DNA of 64,000 nt from Bacillota bacterium (GCA_023421245.1 JAEZTV010000002.1:46212-110211), one strand, 5' to 3'; counted from the first letter of the stretch, positions 49,803 through 59,804 are shown. Numbers and translations are program-made. The notes: generated by a model from the sequence alone, not told the origin.

Positions 49803-50861
49803 TTATGCTCCCAAAACATCTTGCAGCATGTCCACCACAATGTTCTCTCTTATTTCGGTCAGATCCTCCGGTAACAACACCCCCATTTTTACGTATGATT
49901 CCGCATAGTTCATGGCAAAGTCGAGCATATCAAGCTGTTTTGCCTGCTCGGTACCGATGAAGGATTTGTTGTCGACCTCATACTTCACCGCGTTGCGGCT
50001 GGTGATATTACCGGTATCGGCATACCATTTTTCTACGACATCATATTGCAGCTGTTTATCGGCAAGCAGGGTATCGTTTGCACCGTAGACCAAGCGCATA
50101 AAAAGTGCGATATCGTCGTAACGGGTATCGTAGGCTTGCTTGGTGCACAGGATACTCTCAAGAATGCTGATGCCAAGCGTCTCGAAGCTCGCAGCCTCAA
50201 CCCAACCGTATTCCTGTGCGGAGTATACCCCAGCAGATGTGGTAATGGCGGCGCCGTCTCCTTCGCCTGCATAAAACCGGCTGAAGATATCCGCAAACTC
50301 CGAATCCAGCGTATTGACGCTGCTGCGCGCAACACCGATACTCTCAAGCCAGCTTGCAAGCAGATAGCTTGAAGTTGTGCCATCGTTATGCAGAATATTA
50401 AGCCCTTTTACGCTCCGCGCACTGCCATATACATCAGGACAGGTTGGGTTGAACCCCTTATCCTGTAAAATACTGCTGCCCTTTCTGACATAGATACTGT
50501 TGCATCCGGTACCGTCTATCTGGTGCCCGATCAGCAGAGCATCATAATTTGCAAGAGCATGGATAAACGCGCCGCCGGTCACCGCAACATCCCATTCGTC
50601 GTTGTGCAATCCTTCGTTAAGATAAACTCCATCCTGATATACCACAAGCTCAAGCGGCAGGCCGGCTTGCGCGTCCCATTCCATCTGCTTAATCAGTCCA
50701 ATCATGGAACTGCAGAAGTATGCCTGCACCGCAACGCGAAGCGGCGGCCGCAGGGCGGAGGGCTGCTGGGAATTTACGCCCGGCACGTTCGGAACAGTCG
50801 ATGGGGTTGCCGTGCACCCAACAGACATCATTATAATCAATAGACATAGAATCCTTTTCAT
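49803..50861 (-). CDS. ABC substrate-binding lipoprotein (NMT1/TauA-like), second copy
   Basis: 352 residues. Lipobox MSVGC (Cys16). It is paralogous to the binding protein at 47428-48498 along its length (RVAVQAYFCSSMIGLIKQMEW, EWDVAVTGGAFIHALANYDALLIGHQIDGTG, ILCTKQAYDTRYDDI), but is more diverged around the ligand-contact loops. As the first gene after the divergent two-component system, it may serve as the sensor's co-receptor or bind a second substrate. AAAGGAG before ATG 50861 sets the start; the longer frame to 50900 is not conserved. Confidence 0.9.
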   Translation of the reverse strand: MKRILCLLIIMMSVGCTATPSTVPNVPGVNSQQPSALRPPLRVAVQAYFCSSMIGLIKQMEWDAQAGLPLELVVYQDGVYLNEGLHNDEWDVAVTGGAFIHALANYDALLIGHQIDGTGCNSIYVRKGSSILQDKGFNPTCPDVYGSARSVKGLNILHNDGTTSSYLLASWLESIGVARSSVNTLDSEFADIFSRFYAGEGDGAAITTSAGVYSAQEYGWVEAASFETLGISILESILCTKQAYDTRYDDIALFMRLVYGANDTLLADKQLQYDVVEKWYADTGNITSRNAVKYEVDNKSFIGTEQAKQLDMLDFAMNYAESYVKMGVLLPEDLTEIRENIVVDMLQDVLGA

Positions 50862-50930
50862 ACTGTGCTCCTTTCGTTTGCGGCTTTGCGGCAACACCAT
50901 ATGCGTTGGCGACAGTCATACGTTTTCTTT

Positions 50931-50957
50931 AGTATAGCAACTGGAATGATCCTGCAA
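50931..50957 (-). promoter_or_regulatory. Putative promoter of the sulfatase locus
   Basis: On the minus strand TATACT (50936-50931) is a good -10 box. Upstream, TTGCAG (50957-50952) lies at a short 15-base spacing, suggesting an activator-dependent promoter. The response regulator encoded divergently is the likely activator. The rest of the 324-base divergent gap is very AT-rich and holds several near-palindromic AT stretches but no other clear element; the kinase promoter was not identified with confidence. Confidence 0.4.
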
Positions 50958-51185
50958 CAGCACGTGTGCTGCCATATTTCTTTGTTTTTTTGACATTGTG
51001 AATCAATTTTGTGCATCTTCATGATTTTAACATCTTTATTCAATAATTTGACTTTCTTCATCTCTTGGTTTGCCTTTTATCTTTTATTGATTTATTATAT
51101 AATATATTGTAGACAATAGACAATAAACATTTAATATTTACTAATTATTTATAATTTATTACCATATGTTAGGGGGCGGTACCGT

Positions 51186-53009
51186 ATGTTCAAGGCATTT
51201 AAGCTATTCGTGCGGCAGATAAGACCATCCCCAAGGCTTAAGACCATTCTGTTCGCATTTTTGCTGGGAATGGAGCTGTGTGTCATAACAACCATCGGTC
51301 TATGCACCTTTCAGATAATCAGTGATAATATGGTCATACAACTTGCAAACTCCAGAATTGATCTTCTCGAACAGATTTCAAGGAAGCTTGATTCGGTAAG
51401 CAGCATTATGATCTCATTTTCCGATCTTTACTACTACAACGAGCCGATTGATTCTTTGTTTTCAGAAACAGGGCGGCCCCGCATAGACTATCAGGACATA
51501 TCAAACCAGCTTGACGGGTTTAACGAACAGTATAAAAAGGCGTTGGTGACAAACGGATTATCGCTGGAATACGCAATTGTTGCGGATGAATACAGCTACC
51601 ATCTGCACCATAAGGATCAATCTGTTAAAATGCAAGACTATAACGTTGTGCTGTGGCGCTATGACTTTTTAAAAAGTACTGGGGAGACAGCATGGATTCC
51701 TACCTATGAGGATGTATGGCTTAGTGAACAAAGCTTACACAACAGGGTGTTCTCCTTTGCAAGGGGCCTTTCGGGTAAAAACGGTCACACCGCAGCGTAT
51801 TTTTTGGTTAGCGCATCCGAATTAGTGCTTAAGGACACCTACAAGCAATCGCTTACGCAGGATAATTCAATCTACATTGTCAATAACGACGGGCAGATTG
51901 TTTCTCATAGCGACAACGAAATGATCGGCTTTTATTTTTATAGAATGGATCGCCTAAGCAAGCTATTTGACGGAAAACCATATGCTATTATCACAAAAAA
52001 TGGCAGCGAATATCTGCTTGCCAAGGCATATAATGAAATCTTTGGCTGGACGGTGCTCGAGGAGATTCCGATGTCGGTGGTTTTAGAGCCCCTCAACCAG
52101 ATTCGCACCACAATGGTGCTGTTGTGTATCGGGCTGTTTTTGGTTGGCGGGGTGCTTGCATACCGGCTGGCGTTTGCAATTGCGCTTCCGCTCAAAAAGC
52201 TCTGTATTAACCTGAAAAAGGTTGCCACCAGTGAAAAGGGAGATGTGCATTTTAATATCAGCTCTTGGAAGGAGCTTGGCGAGATTTCGGACGAGTGCAA
52301 CTATATGAGCAGCCGAATTGATACGCTGGTTACCAATGTGAAGAACAGCGAAAAACAGATACGCGAAACTGAGCTTCGCTTCTTATACGCGCAGATCAAT
52401 CCGCATTTCATGCACAATACCCTGTTTTCGCTCAAGTGTCTGATTGCGATGAACCGAAACGAAGAGGCGGAAAAGATGCTGTCGGAGTTTTCGGCCCTGC
52501 TTGGTATCGTACTGCAATCCTCCGATCAGCTCATCCCCATTGAGCAGGAGCTATACATTTTAAACCGCTACATCATGGTGCAGAAGATTCAGTATAGCGA
52601 TCAATTCTCCATCCGCATCAACTGCGCCGAAGGGAACCTAGGATATCTTGTACCAAAGCTTTTGTTGCAGCCGCTGGTTGAAAACTCAATATTCCATGGA
52701 TTTTCCGCCGGAAAAGGATTTGCCAATGCGCTCATTGAGGTGACCGTGCGTGCATCGGAAGAGCACCTGTATATTGACATTTCTGACAATGGTATGGGCT
52801 TTGATGCCTCGGCGCTGCCTCTCAACGATGCAAGCGGGTATCCCGCCCAATCCTCTGCTCATATCGGCGTTCAAAACGTGCATAACCGCGTCCGGCTGTT
52901 GTTTGGCAATCAATATGGGCTTTCCATAAGAAGTAAGATTGGCGTTGGAACCTGCATCACCGTAGATATTCCGAAACAGGAGAGTACCAAAAGTAGTCAG
53001 GAGGTTTGA
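51186..53009 (+). CDS. YesM-type sensor histidine kinase of the sulfatase locus
   Basis: 607 residues. Two membrane helices (~20-42 and ~312-332) flank a large extracellular dCache-like sensor. HAMP follows (FAIALPLKKLCINLKKVATSEKG). The kinase domain has QINPHFMHNTLFSLKCLI (phospho-acceptor His ~405), LLQPLVENSIFHGF and DNGMGFDASALP. GGGGGCGG precedes ATG 51186. It is divergent from the sulfatase locus and coupled to the response regulator, so it probably senses the sulfated substrate or its binding protein. Confidence 0.92.
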   Translation: MFKAFKLFVRQIRPSPRLKTILFAFLLGMELCVITTIGLCTFQIISDNMVIQLANSRIDLLEQISRKLDSVSSIMISFSDLYYYNEPIDSLFSETGRPRIDYQDISNQLDGFNEQYKKALVTNGLSLEYAIVADEYSYHLHHKDQSVKMQDYNVVLWRYDFLKSTGETAWIPTYEDVWLSEQSLHNRVFSFARGLSGKNGHTAAYFLVSASELVLKDTYKQSLTQDNSIYIVNNDGQIVSHSDNEMIGFYFYRMDRLSKLFDGKPYAIITKNGSEYLLAKAYNEIFGWTVLEEIPMSVVLEPLNQIRTTMVLLCIGLFLVGGVLAYRLAFAIALPLKKLCINLKKVATSEKGDVHFNISSWKELGEISDECNYMSSRIDTLVTNVKNSEKQIRETELRFLYAQINPHFMHNTLFSLKCLIAMNRNEEAEKMLSEFSALLGIVLQSSDQLIPIEQELYILNRYIMVQKIQYSDQFSIRINCAEGNLGYLVPKLLLQPLVENSIFHGFSAGKGFANALIEVTVRASEEHLYIDISDNGMGFDASALPLNDASGYPAQSSAHIGVQNVHNRVRLLFGNQYGLSIRSKIGVGTCITVDIPKQESTKSSQEV

Positions 53010-54538
53010 TGATGGTTGTTCTTATTGTTGATGACGAGCTTCCAATCCGCGAGTGGATGAAGTTAACCTTTGAGAAATCTGAAACAGCCAATCTCACCGT
53101 CCTGACAGCATCAAATGGTCAAGAAGCGCTTGAGATTGTGCGCACAGAGCCTGTCAACATCGTGTTTGCGGATATTCGTATGCCAATTCTGGGCGGGCTT
53201 GACCTTCTAAAGGAGATTAAGACTTACAGCGAGAACATCTATGTTGCTATCCTTACAAGTTACTCAGACTTTTCGTATGCCCGCACCGCATTTCGTTTGC
53301 AGGCGGATGAATATGTGCTCAAGACCGAGATATCAAAAGAGACAATCGGTGAGATTATTCAAAAATATCTTGCAAAACATTACGAAAAAAGTGAGCCCAA
53401 GCAGTCGCTCGAAACGCAGCTCTCCCGTACAGGGCTGATACAGGCCCTAATCGGTAAGCAGATTATTCCCCCACAGGAACTGGCCGAAAAGTTGAATGCA
53501 GCGCAGATTGAAGCCGAGGACCGCGCATTGATTGTCGTTGCGGTGTCTTTTCCTGCCGCCAGCAGTGTACCCGACCCGACCAATATGTTGATATTTAACG
53601 ACACCAGTCTTAGCAACAGCACGTTTTGTTCCGTCGGCAAAAATACATTTCTAATTATCACCAACTTCAATGAGGAGTACTCATCGTCCGAGCACGCACA
53701 GTACGCAAGCTGGAGCATGATAGACCGTATAGAAAAGCTGTTTGAAAACTGCCGCATCGGTATTAGCAATACGGGTGCCGGTTATGCCGATCTGCAGGCG
53801 TGTGTGCAACAAAGTTTGCAGGCGCTAAACAATACCTTTTACAGCAGTGTACCCACTAAGCGGTATTCAGCGATACAACCCCGGGAGGATGCCGTTCATG
53901 CAGACTTCTATGATACCATCATGGCGATTCGCCACAAAATCAATGATCACGACTTTGCCCCTGCCCGCAAGAGCCTTGAACAGCTGTTTGTAGAATTGCA
54001 GCGCGCTGCCTCATTGGATACCGAGGTGCTCAAGCGTTCTCTGTATACGCTACTGGAGGAGCATCTTGCCATTAGCGATGAGTATAATAAAGAGCTGCAT
54101 ACCTATGTGTTTAACGCAATTGAGGTAATCAAGTCCACCCATACATTTTCGCAACTGCAAGAAAGCTTTTTTGCGATATTTGATCATCTGGTTGAAGAAT
54201 ACCAAAGCATGCAGACCAACGAATATATCAAGGATGCCAAGCAATATGTTCGCGACAATTACGCTACTATTGCCTCCAATACCGAAATTGCAAGTGTTCT
54301 GCACCTGAATCCCGAGTATTTTAGCCGCCTGTTCAAGCGGGAAACAGGGATGAACTTTAACACTTACATCACCCGCTATCGATTAACAAAGGCGGAAAAG
54401 CTGCTTAAAACAACAACCATGACCATTAACGAGATTGCCCATAGTGTAGGCTATGAAAACGTTAACTATTTTTCATACACCTACAAAAAGATTATGGGCA
54501 GCACTCCTTCCGAGGTAAGGACCCGCAATGATGTATAA
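53009..54538 (+). CDS. YesN-type response regulator of the sulfatase locus
   Basis: About 509 residues. The receiver domain has VDDELPIREW, the acceptor Asp (~54) in VFADIRMPI and the Lys of YVLKTEI. A linker of ~280 residues follows. The C-terminal AraC domain reads NTEIASVLHLNPEYFSRLFKRETG, INEIAHSVGYENVNYFSYTYKKIMG and TPSEVR. The kinase stop and its ATG share one base (TGATG) behind GGAGG. It should activate the divergent minus-strand genes. A terminator follows. Confidence 0.93.
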   Translation: MMVVLIVDDELPIREWMKLTFEKSETANLTVLTASNGQEALEIVRTEPVNIVFADIRMPILGGLDLLKEIKTYSENIYVAILTSYSDFSYARTAFRLQADEYVLKTEISKETIGEIIQKYLAKHYEKSEPKQSLETQLSRTGLIQALIGKQIIPPQELAEKLNAAQIEAEDRALIVVAVSFPAASSVPDPTNMLIFNDTSLSNSTFCSVGKNTFLIITNFNEEYSSSEHAQYASWSMIDRIEKLFENCRIGISNTGAGYADLQACVQQSLQALNNTFYSSVPTKRYSAIQPREDAVHADFYDTIMAIRHKINDHDFAPARKSLEQLFVELQRAASLDTEVLKRSLYTLLEEHLAISDEYNKELHTYVFNAIEVIKSTHTFSQLQESFFAIFDHLVEEYQSMQTNEYIKDAKQYVRDNYATIASNTEIASVLHLNPEYFSRLFKRETGMNFNTYITRYRLTKAEKLLKTTTMTINEIAHSVGYENVNYFSYTYKKIMGSTPSEVRTRNDV

Positions 54539-54554
54539 TCGTCCAGCTTAGCAC

Positions 54555-54610
54555 ACAGCCGGTACTCCCTCAATCCGCAGAAATTCAGCGCAATGGGGAG
54601 TATCGGCTGT
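54555..54610 (+). terminator. Terminator after the two-component genes
   Basis: ACAGCCGGTACTCCC / GGGAGTATCGGCTGT, a 15-bp stem with a G-U pair and a 25-base loop, then TTTCC. Confidence 0.72.
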
Positions 54611-54751
54611 TTCCGTCTTGCCGTAACATTCGGGTATAGATGGATGGAGGCCTGGCGCCTTTGAGCGCTGACGCCGCTGCCGTTGACTGAGGACGCGGCT
54701 TAAGAAGCGGCGGAAGCAAATAACCTTTCCTGAAAATAATGCAGTTTATCC

Positions 54752-54797
54752 TTGACAAAGGATAAATTTTCAGCTAAAATAAGAATGATTATTGTTA
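54752..54797 (+). promoter_or_regulatory. Promoter with Fur/PerR-like box
   Basis: TTGACA (54752-54757), 17-base spacer, TAAAAT (54775-54780). Over the start region lies TAAGAATGA-TTATTGTTA (54780-54797), an 18-base imperfect dyad resembling Fur/PerR boxes. The operon it drives encodes a Fur-family regulator and a catalase, which favours PerR-type peroxide control with autoregulation. Confidence 0.7.
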
Positions 54798-54839
54798 TCT
54801 TAAACTGAAAGATCTGCCATTTGAAAAAGAGGTATTGTT

Positions 54840-55160
54840 ATGAACTTTTCGGGGTTGATTATTGGAATCACCGCTTTTTTGATTATCGGCGTATTTCATC
54901 CAATTGTCATCAAATGCGAGTATTATTTTACGGTTAAGATCTGGCCGGTATTCCTCATAACCGGAATCGCGGCAATTGCGGTATCCTGTTTTGTTCAGCA
55001 GTTTATTGTATCAGCTATCCTTGCGATATTCGGATACTCATGTCTTTGGTCGATTATCGAGCTGAAAGAGCAGAGGGAGCGGGTAAAAAGGGGTTGGTTC
55101 CCCCAAAATCCCGCGCATGCCGGCCGGCAGCCGGGCAAAGATGCCCAAAAGAGATCATAA
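54840..55160 (+). CDS. DUF4491 small membrane protein
   Basis: 106 residues. Three membrane helices (~5-25, ~32-50, ~52-72) with the DUF4491 opening NFSGLIIGITAFLIIGVFHPIVIKCEYYF. A charged, Pro/Gly-rich tail (~75-106) follows. Function unknown. As first gene behind the Fur/PerR-like box, it may belong to the metal or peroxide response. Confidence 0.82.
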   Translation: MNFSGLIIGITAFLIIGVFHPIVIKCEYYFTVKIWPVFLITGIAAIAVSCFVQQFIVSAILAIFGYSCLWSIIELKEQRERVKRGWFPQNPAHAGRQPGKDAQKRS

Positions 55161-55184
55161 TACGCCGATAGGGGGAGCGCTCTT

Positions 55185-55559
55185 ATGACGAGGGTGCAAA
55201 AAGCAATACTTGACGCTGTGCTTCAGTCCGGACGGCATCTTTCTGCGGACGAGGCGTATTGGATTATCAAGCATCAGTTTCCTTCTATTGCCCTTGGTAC
55301 AATATACCGCAATTTGAATCAGTTCGCCGATTCCGGGCTGATACGCCGTATGGCGCGGGCAGATGCGGCGGATTTCTTTGAAGGCAATACGTCTCCTCAT
55401 GACCATATCCTATGCATTAACTGCGGCCGGATGGAGGATATTGTAATCTCCCATCTGAAGGATTTTTTACAAGGGCAGACGGACGGTGATATCGTTTCCT
55501 TTGATCTGATGATTCATTATATTTGCCCGGCATGTACACAAAAAGATATTAACAAATAA
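55185..55559 (+). CDS. perR: Fur-family regulator, probably PerR type
   Basis: 124 residues, short for the family. The winged helix has HLSADEAYWIIKHQFPSIALGTIYRNLNQFADSGLI. The dimerisation domain has HDHILCINCGRMEDI and YICPACTQ, giving the two CxxC zinc-binding pairs. The Asp/His residues around DAADFFEGNTSPHDH fit the PerR/Fur regulatory metal site. Location one gene upstream of a catalase operon member points to peroxide sensing by metal-catalysed oxidation. GGGGGAG before ATG 55185. Confidence 0.88.
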   Translation: MTRVQKAILDAVLQSGRHLSADEAYWIIKHQFPSIALGTIYRNLNQFADSGLIRRMARADAADFFEGNTSPHDHILCINCGRMEDIVISHLKDFLQGQTDGDIVSFDLMIHYICPACTQKDINK

Positions 55560-55569
55560 GGCGGAAACA

Positions 55570-56265
55570 ATGATGCTGCAGCTCAATACGAAAAGAAAAC
55601 CAATCAAGCTGATGGAAACCGTGTTTGACGCTCTTTATCTTGCAACGGTGCTGATATCCGCAGTCCTGCTCTTTCTGAGTGCGGAGATAGGAAGCGAGCG
55701 GTGGCAGTTTGGACTCATGGCCTTGATTTTGGGGGTCGGCGATGCCTTTCATCTGGTTCCGAGAATAATGGCGATGTGGGATAGCAAACCGCGCGATTAC
55801 ACTGTGGCAATTGGCATCGGCAAGTTGCTTGCGTCTGTAACCATGACGGTGTTCTATCTTATCCTATGGGGTGTTGGGATGATGCACTACGCCGACATCA
55901 TTTCCGTACATATGACAAGCGTTGTGTTTACACTTGCCGCCCTGCGAATCGTCTTGTGCCTGTTTCCGCAAAATGGCTGGATCTCCGAAACCCCGTCGCT
56001 CAAATGGGCGATTTGGCGAAATATCCCCTTTTTTAGTTTGGGTATGATTGTAATGACGCTCTTTGCGGCAGGATCATTTACCAAAGGGGGGGAGCTTTCT
56101 GTCCTGTGGCTTGCTATCTTAATCAGCTTTGCCTGTTATCTGCCGGTTGTTCTGCTTGCCCGGCGAACCCCGGGGATAGGAATGCTTATGCTTCCCAAAA
56201 GCTGCGCCTATGCCGCCATTGTGCTGATGGGCTTTTCGTTACCCGGTATATCGCCTTTCCTATAA
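55570..56265 (+). CDS. Polytopic membrane protein of unknown function
   Basis: 231 residues with seven predicted membrane helices, short loops and little charge. Conserved-looking phrases include [22 protein letters not shown] and [38 protein letters not shown] do not recognise an established family. His residues within the second and fourth helices (FHLVPR, MMHYAD) could bind metal or heme. It lies 10 bases after the Fur-family gene and before catalase, so it belongs to the peroxide/metal operon. Confidence 0.75.
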   Translation: MMLQLNTKRKPIKLMETVFDALYLATVLISAVLLFLSAEIGSERWQFGLMALILGVGDAFHLVPRIMAMWDSKPRDYTVAIGIGKLLASVTMTVFYLILWGVGMMHYADIISVHMTSVVFTLAALRIVLCLFPQNGWISETPSLKWAIWRNIPFFSLGMIVMTLFAAGSFTKGGELSVLWLAILISFACYLPVVLLARRTPGIGMLMLPKSCAYAAIVLMGFSLPGISPFL

Positions 56266-56320
56266 AAATAGAAACCAATGTCTATGGCATTCAATAAATA
56301 AATCAGCAGGAGGTACTATC

Positions 56321-57829
56321 ATGGACGAAAACAAGAAACTTACCAATGAGGTCGGCGCCCCTGTGGCCGACAATGAAAACTCAATTACAGCCGGTCCACG
56401 CGGTCCGGTCGCGATGCAGGATGTGTGGCTGCTCGAAAAGATGGCGCACTTCAATCGCGAGGTTATTCCCGAGCGCCGTATGCACGCAAAAGGGTGGGGT
56501 GCATACGGTAACCTGACGGTCACCGGCGATATCTCCAAGTATACGAAAGCCGCGGTTTTACAGCCGGGTAAAAAGACCGATCTGTTCCTGCGGTTCTCAA
56601 CCGTTGCCGGTGAGCGCGGTGCGGCCGATGCCGAGCGCGATATCCGCGGCGTCGCCGTAAAGTTCTATACCGAGGAAGGTAACTGGGACCTTGTCGGCAA
56701 CAACACACCCACCTTCTTTATCCGCGATGTCCATAACTTTTCCGACCTAAACCGTGCGGTAAAACGTGACCCGAGAACGGGGATGCGATCGGCGCAAAAT
56801 AACTGGGATTTCTGGACGCTGCTACCTGAGAGCTTCCATCAGCGCACCATTGTAATGTCGGATCGCGGCATTCCCGCCAGCTTCCGCAACATGCATTTTT
56901 ACGGCGAGCATACCTTCTCGTTCTATAACGCCCAAAACGAGCGTTTTTGGTGCAAGTTCCATTTTCATACCCAGCAGGGAATCAAAAACTTGACAAATGC
57001 TGAAGCGACAGAAGTCTGCGGTAAAGACCGCGAGAGCCACGGCAGAGATTTGTTCGAGTCCATTGAGCGCGGTGATTTCCCCAAATGGACGATGTATGTG
57101 CAGATTATGACCGAAGAGCAGGCAAAGAATCACTACGAAAACCCGTTTGATATTACAAAGATCTGGCGTCATAAGGAGTTTCCGCTAATCGAGGTCGGCG
57201 TTCTTGAGCTAAACCGCAACCCTGAAAACTATTTTGCCGAGGTAGAGCAAGCAGCCTTCACACCCGCCCATGTTGTTCCCGGCATCGGCTTCTCGCCGGA
57301 TAAGTTTTTGCAGGGCAGATTGTTTGCTTATGGCGATGCGCAGCGCTATAGACTGGGTGTAAACCATAACCAGATACCGGTAAACAAGGCAAAGAATGAG
57401 GTGCGCGACTACCATCGTGACGGCGCAATGCGTGTTGACGGCAACTATGGCCGGATGCCGGCATACTCACCCAACAGCGCGGGGTATTGGTCTGCGCAGC
57501 CGGATGTGGCAGAGCCGCCTCTTGATCTTGAGGGTGCGATGTATCGGTATGACCCTAAGGATGACCCGACAGACGATAATTTCCGTGCGGGCGGCAATCT
57601 GTATCGCCTGATGACCGAGGATAAGCGTAAGCTGCTCATTGAAAACACAGCAGCCGATATCGAATCGGTGACGGACAATGTAAAATACCGCCACGCAGTG
57701 CACTGCTTCTTGGCCGACCCGGAATACGGCGAGCGCATCACAGCCGCGATGAAGCTGGATTTTGCAAAGGTAAAGGAGCTTTCCAAGCTCGATAACAATG
57801 GGCTGATTCAGGCGACCCTCAACCCATGA
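56321..57829 (+). CDS. katA: Monofunctional heme catalase
   Basis: 502 residues, a small-subunit catalase that converts hydrogen peroxide to water and oxygen. The essential His55 is in [15 protein letters not shown], the distal Asn in [12 protein letters not shown] (~127-128), and the proximal heme-ligand Tyr in [14 protein letters not shown] (~337). No signal peptide. AGGAGG sits 9 bases before ATG 56321. The gene ends overlapping the next by four bases. Catalase in a presumed anaerobe behind a PerR-type regulator implies exposure to oxygen or peroxide. Confidence 0.95.
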   Translation: MDENKKLTNEVGAPVADNENSITAGPRGPVAMQDVWLLEKMAHFNREVIPERRMHAKGWGAYGNLTVTGDISKYTKAAVLQPGKKTDLFLRFSTVAGERGAADAERDIRGVAVKFYTEEGNWDLVGNNTPTFFIRDVHNFSDLNRAVKRDPRTGMRSAQNNWDFWTLLPESFHQRTIVMSDRGIPASFRNMHFYGEHTFSFYNAQNERFWCKFHFHTQQGIKNLTNAEATEVCGKDRESHGRDLFESIERGDFPKWTMYVQIMTEEQAKNHYENPFDITKIWRHKEFPLIEVGVLELNRNPENYFAEVEQAAFTPAHVVPGIGFSPDKFLQGRLFAYGDAQRYRLGVNHNQIPVNKAKNEVRDYHRDGAMRVDGNYGRMPAYSPNSAGYWSAQPDVAEPPLDLEGAMYRYDPKDDPTDDNFRAGGNLYRLMTEDKRKLLIENTAADIESVTDNVKYRHAVHCFLADPEYGERITAAMKLDFAKVKELSKLDNNGLIQATLNP

Positions 57830-58245
57830 AAATGAAGCACAGAGTACTCATTATTTTGGGATTTGTACTGCTTGGCTTTGGGGCGGTTGGTATCTTTTTG
57901 CCGTTGTTGCCCACGACGCCGTTTGTTCTGGCTGCCGCCGCTTGCTTTTCCGGCAGCGCTAAGCTGACGGGTTGGCTCCATAAAAGCAAACTATTCAGTG
58001 ATTATATTAAAAACTACAGGGAACGTGGTGGGTTGCAGAAACGATCGGTTGTTATCAGCCTCATTTTCCTGTGGACGATGCTTGGTATCTCCATCGCGTG
58101 GTTGCAGGCGGTATGGGCTGCTATTCTCTTCCCCTGTATCGGTATTGCGGTGACTGTACATATTCTGTGTATGGCGCGGCCAAAACACGCGGTAAAAAAG
58201 AGGAAGGCTGGGGCCGTCAAACCTTGTACGTTTGACGTTGTCTAA
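57826..58245 (+). CDS. DUF454 (YbaN-like) membrane protein
   Basis: 139 residues. Two to four membrane helices with the DUF454 signature [30 protein letters not shown] and the conserved region [31 protein letters not shown]. Function unknown. It overlaps the catalase stop (ATGA), so it is coupled to it and closes the operon. Confidence 0.88.
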   Translation: MKMKHRVLIILGFVLLGFGAVGIFLPLLPTTPFVLAAAACFSGSAKLTGWLHKSKLFSDYIKNYRERGGLQKRSVVISLIFLWTMLGISIAWLQAVWAAILFPCIGIAVTVHILCMARPKHAVKKRKAGAVKPCTFDVV

Positions 58246-58577
58246 GGGCAGGATGTGTAAACGATCGAGGGCCTTTAATGCCGCATACTGCCGCAAGTGA
58301 CGAGTAAGCGCAAGATGCGGTAAGGCATATACCGAGCAGAATGTGCGGGTATGCAGGTAATCAGGATTTATGTAAGGGCGAATGAAAACATAAAATCAGG
58401 TATTCTCCGCCGGTGCGGAGAATACCTGATTTTGCATTCTTGGACGCGGTGGATTTTATAACCGGTGAACAGGCGTTGTTTCGTATTCGATATAAAAAGC
58501 GCGTAGCACATCAGCCAATATCTTAATGCCTATACCGACCTTACAACCCGCAGCTTAAGCTATGCGGCAGATTACGG
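58246..58577. other. Intergenic region with bidirectional terminator at 58392-58433
   Basis: Contains AAAATCAGGTATTCTCCGC / GCGGAGAATACCTGATTTT, a perfect 19-bp stem with a 4-base loop, serving the catalase operon and the convergent CPBP gene. The remaining sequence shows no gene. Confidence 0.85.
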
Positions 58578-59189
58578 CTAAAGGAGCGCAAACATGGCAA
58601 TGAGCGAAGAAAACAGATTTGCCGTACCATGAATGACAACGCTCGGCACAATCGAACCACCTGCTCTTTTTTCGTTCACGTAGCCCATACTCCAGCCAAT
58701 ACCGCCTGTAAAAAGGACAACAAGCAAAGCCTGCATTGCACCGATCACAGAGAAGAACAAAAGGCCATGCAAAAGGCCGAACAAAAAGCTTTGCACAAGG
58801 TTTGCAATCCCAAAGCCGAATTTACCGGATAATCTTTTCAATAAAAAGCCCCTAAACAAAATTTCCTCCGGTAAGGCCGTGTTGAAAAGGGCATAGACCA
58901 ACGCGGCAGGCAAAGCGGCAATGCCCATCCCTGTAAATTGAGAGGTGGCAGTTTCGACATCGCGCATCATCCAGAGTATTCCGATAGATAGCACTAAAAA
59001 AGCGGCGACAACAATAAGTGTGGCATGAACGCATCCTTTCTTATTCTCGACACCAACCCTTTTCAGGCCAAGCCATGAAAAGAAGTTTTCTTTTTTTTGC
59101 GCGCATATTAACCACCATACCAGTGGGAGCAGGCTGAACAAGACAATCTGTATCAGGCTGTTAAACAGTTGCGAAATAAACAGCATCAA
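58578..59189 (-). CDS. CPBP-family intramembrane protease (Abi/CaaX type), short
   Basis: 203 residues, six to seven membrane helices. Motif 1 is PEEILFRGFLLKRL (Glu-Glu-xxx-Arg), motif 2 FLFGLLHGLLFF (Phe-xxx-His) and motif 3 VVIHGTANLFSS (His-xxx-Asn), all intact. Members cleave prenylated or other membrane peptides, or protect against bacteriocins. Neighbours are unrelated single genes, so the client is unknown. Confidence 0.9.
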   Translation of the reverse strand: MMLFISQLFNSLIQIVLFSLLPLVWWLICAQKKENFFSWLGLKRVGVENKKGCVHATLIVVAAFLVLSIGILWMMRDVETATSQFTGMGIAALPAALVYALFNTALPEEILFRGFLLKRLSGKFGFGIANLVQSFLFGLLHGLLFFSVIGAMQALLVVLFTGGIGWSMGYVNEKRAGGSIVPSVVIHGTANLFSSLIAMFALL

Positions 59190-59350
59190 AAAGTGTCCTC
59201 CCTTACCGGTTTCTATTCATATTATTGTTAATAGGGGGTGTTTGTATCTGCATCTTATTTTAACACAAACAAGAGGGAAATCGACCTCCCAAAGCACAAT
59301 CGTTTATGTATGAATGATGTCCATACTAGGCAGATCGCGCAAATAGAGAG

Positions 59351-59716
59351 TCATACGTTGCTCAGCTTGTCAATCGCATCCTTTTTGGAACATACAAAAA
59401 AGATGTCCTTACCATTGTTGCTTTCAAAGATAAAGTCTTTTAATGCTTGGCTTGTATAGCTTGAAAAATCACCGACAATTGCAAGCTTAAAATGATAATT
59501 GATAAACTTCTGCAGAACCTCTCCGGCGATCCGCGTGCTTAGAATAAAGAAATCTTCCGTGATAGCGTCTTTATTTATTACGATAGCATGACATCCGGTT
59601 TCGTAATTGATAGACATCATAAAATCCAGTGCGGTTTGCCCGTCAGAAATACAGATCGTATCGCTGTGTACAATCGCTGCTTTATTGCTGCCGGTTTTCA
59701 CTGTTTTGATATTCAT
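59351..59716 (-). CDS. DUF4180 protein
   Basis: 121 residues. The DUF4180 pattern is present: TICISDGQTALDFMMSINYETGCHAIVINKDAITEDFF, then AIVGDFSSYTSQALKDFIFESN and VCSKKDAIDKL. No catalytic motif is known for this family. It is cytoplasmic and monocistronic, with GCAGGAG before ATG 59716. Confidence 0.85.
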   Translation of the reverse strand: MNIKTVKTGSNKAAIVHSDTICISDGQTALDFMMSINYETGCHAIVINKDAITEDFFILSTRIAGEVLQKFINYHFKLAIVGDFSSYTSQALKDFIFESNNGKDIFFVCSKKDAIDKLSNV

Positions 59717-59804
59717 GTGGTGTTTCTCCTGCTAAATTATCCTGATATTTTCCGCAGTACAAGTCCGCTTTGCAAGACTGTGATATCAATTATAAAATCG
59801 AGGT

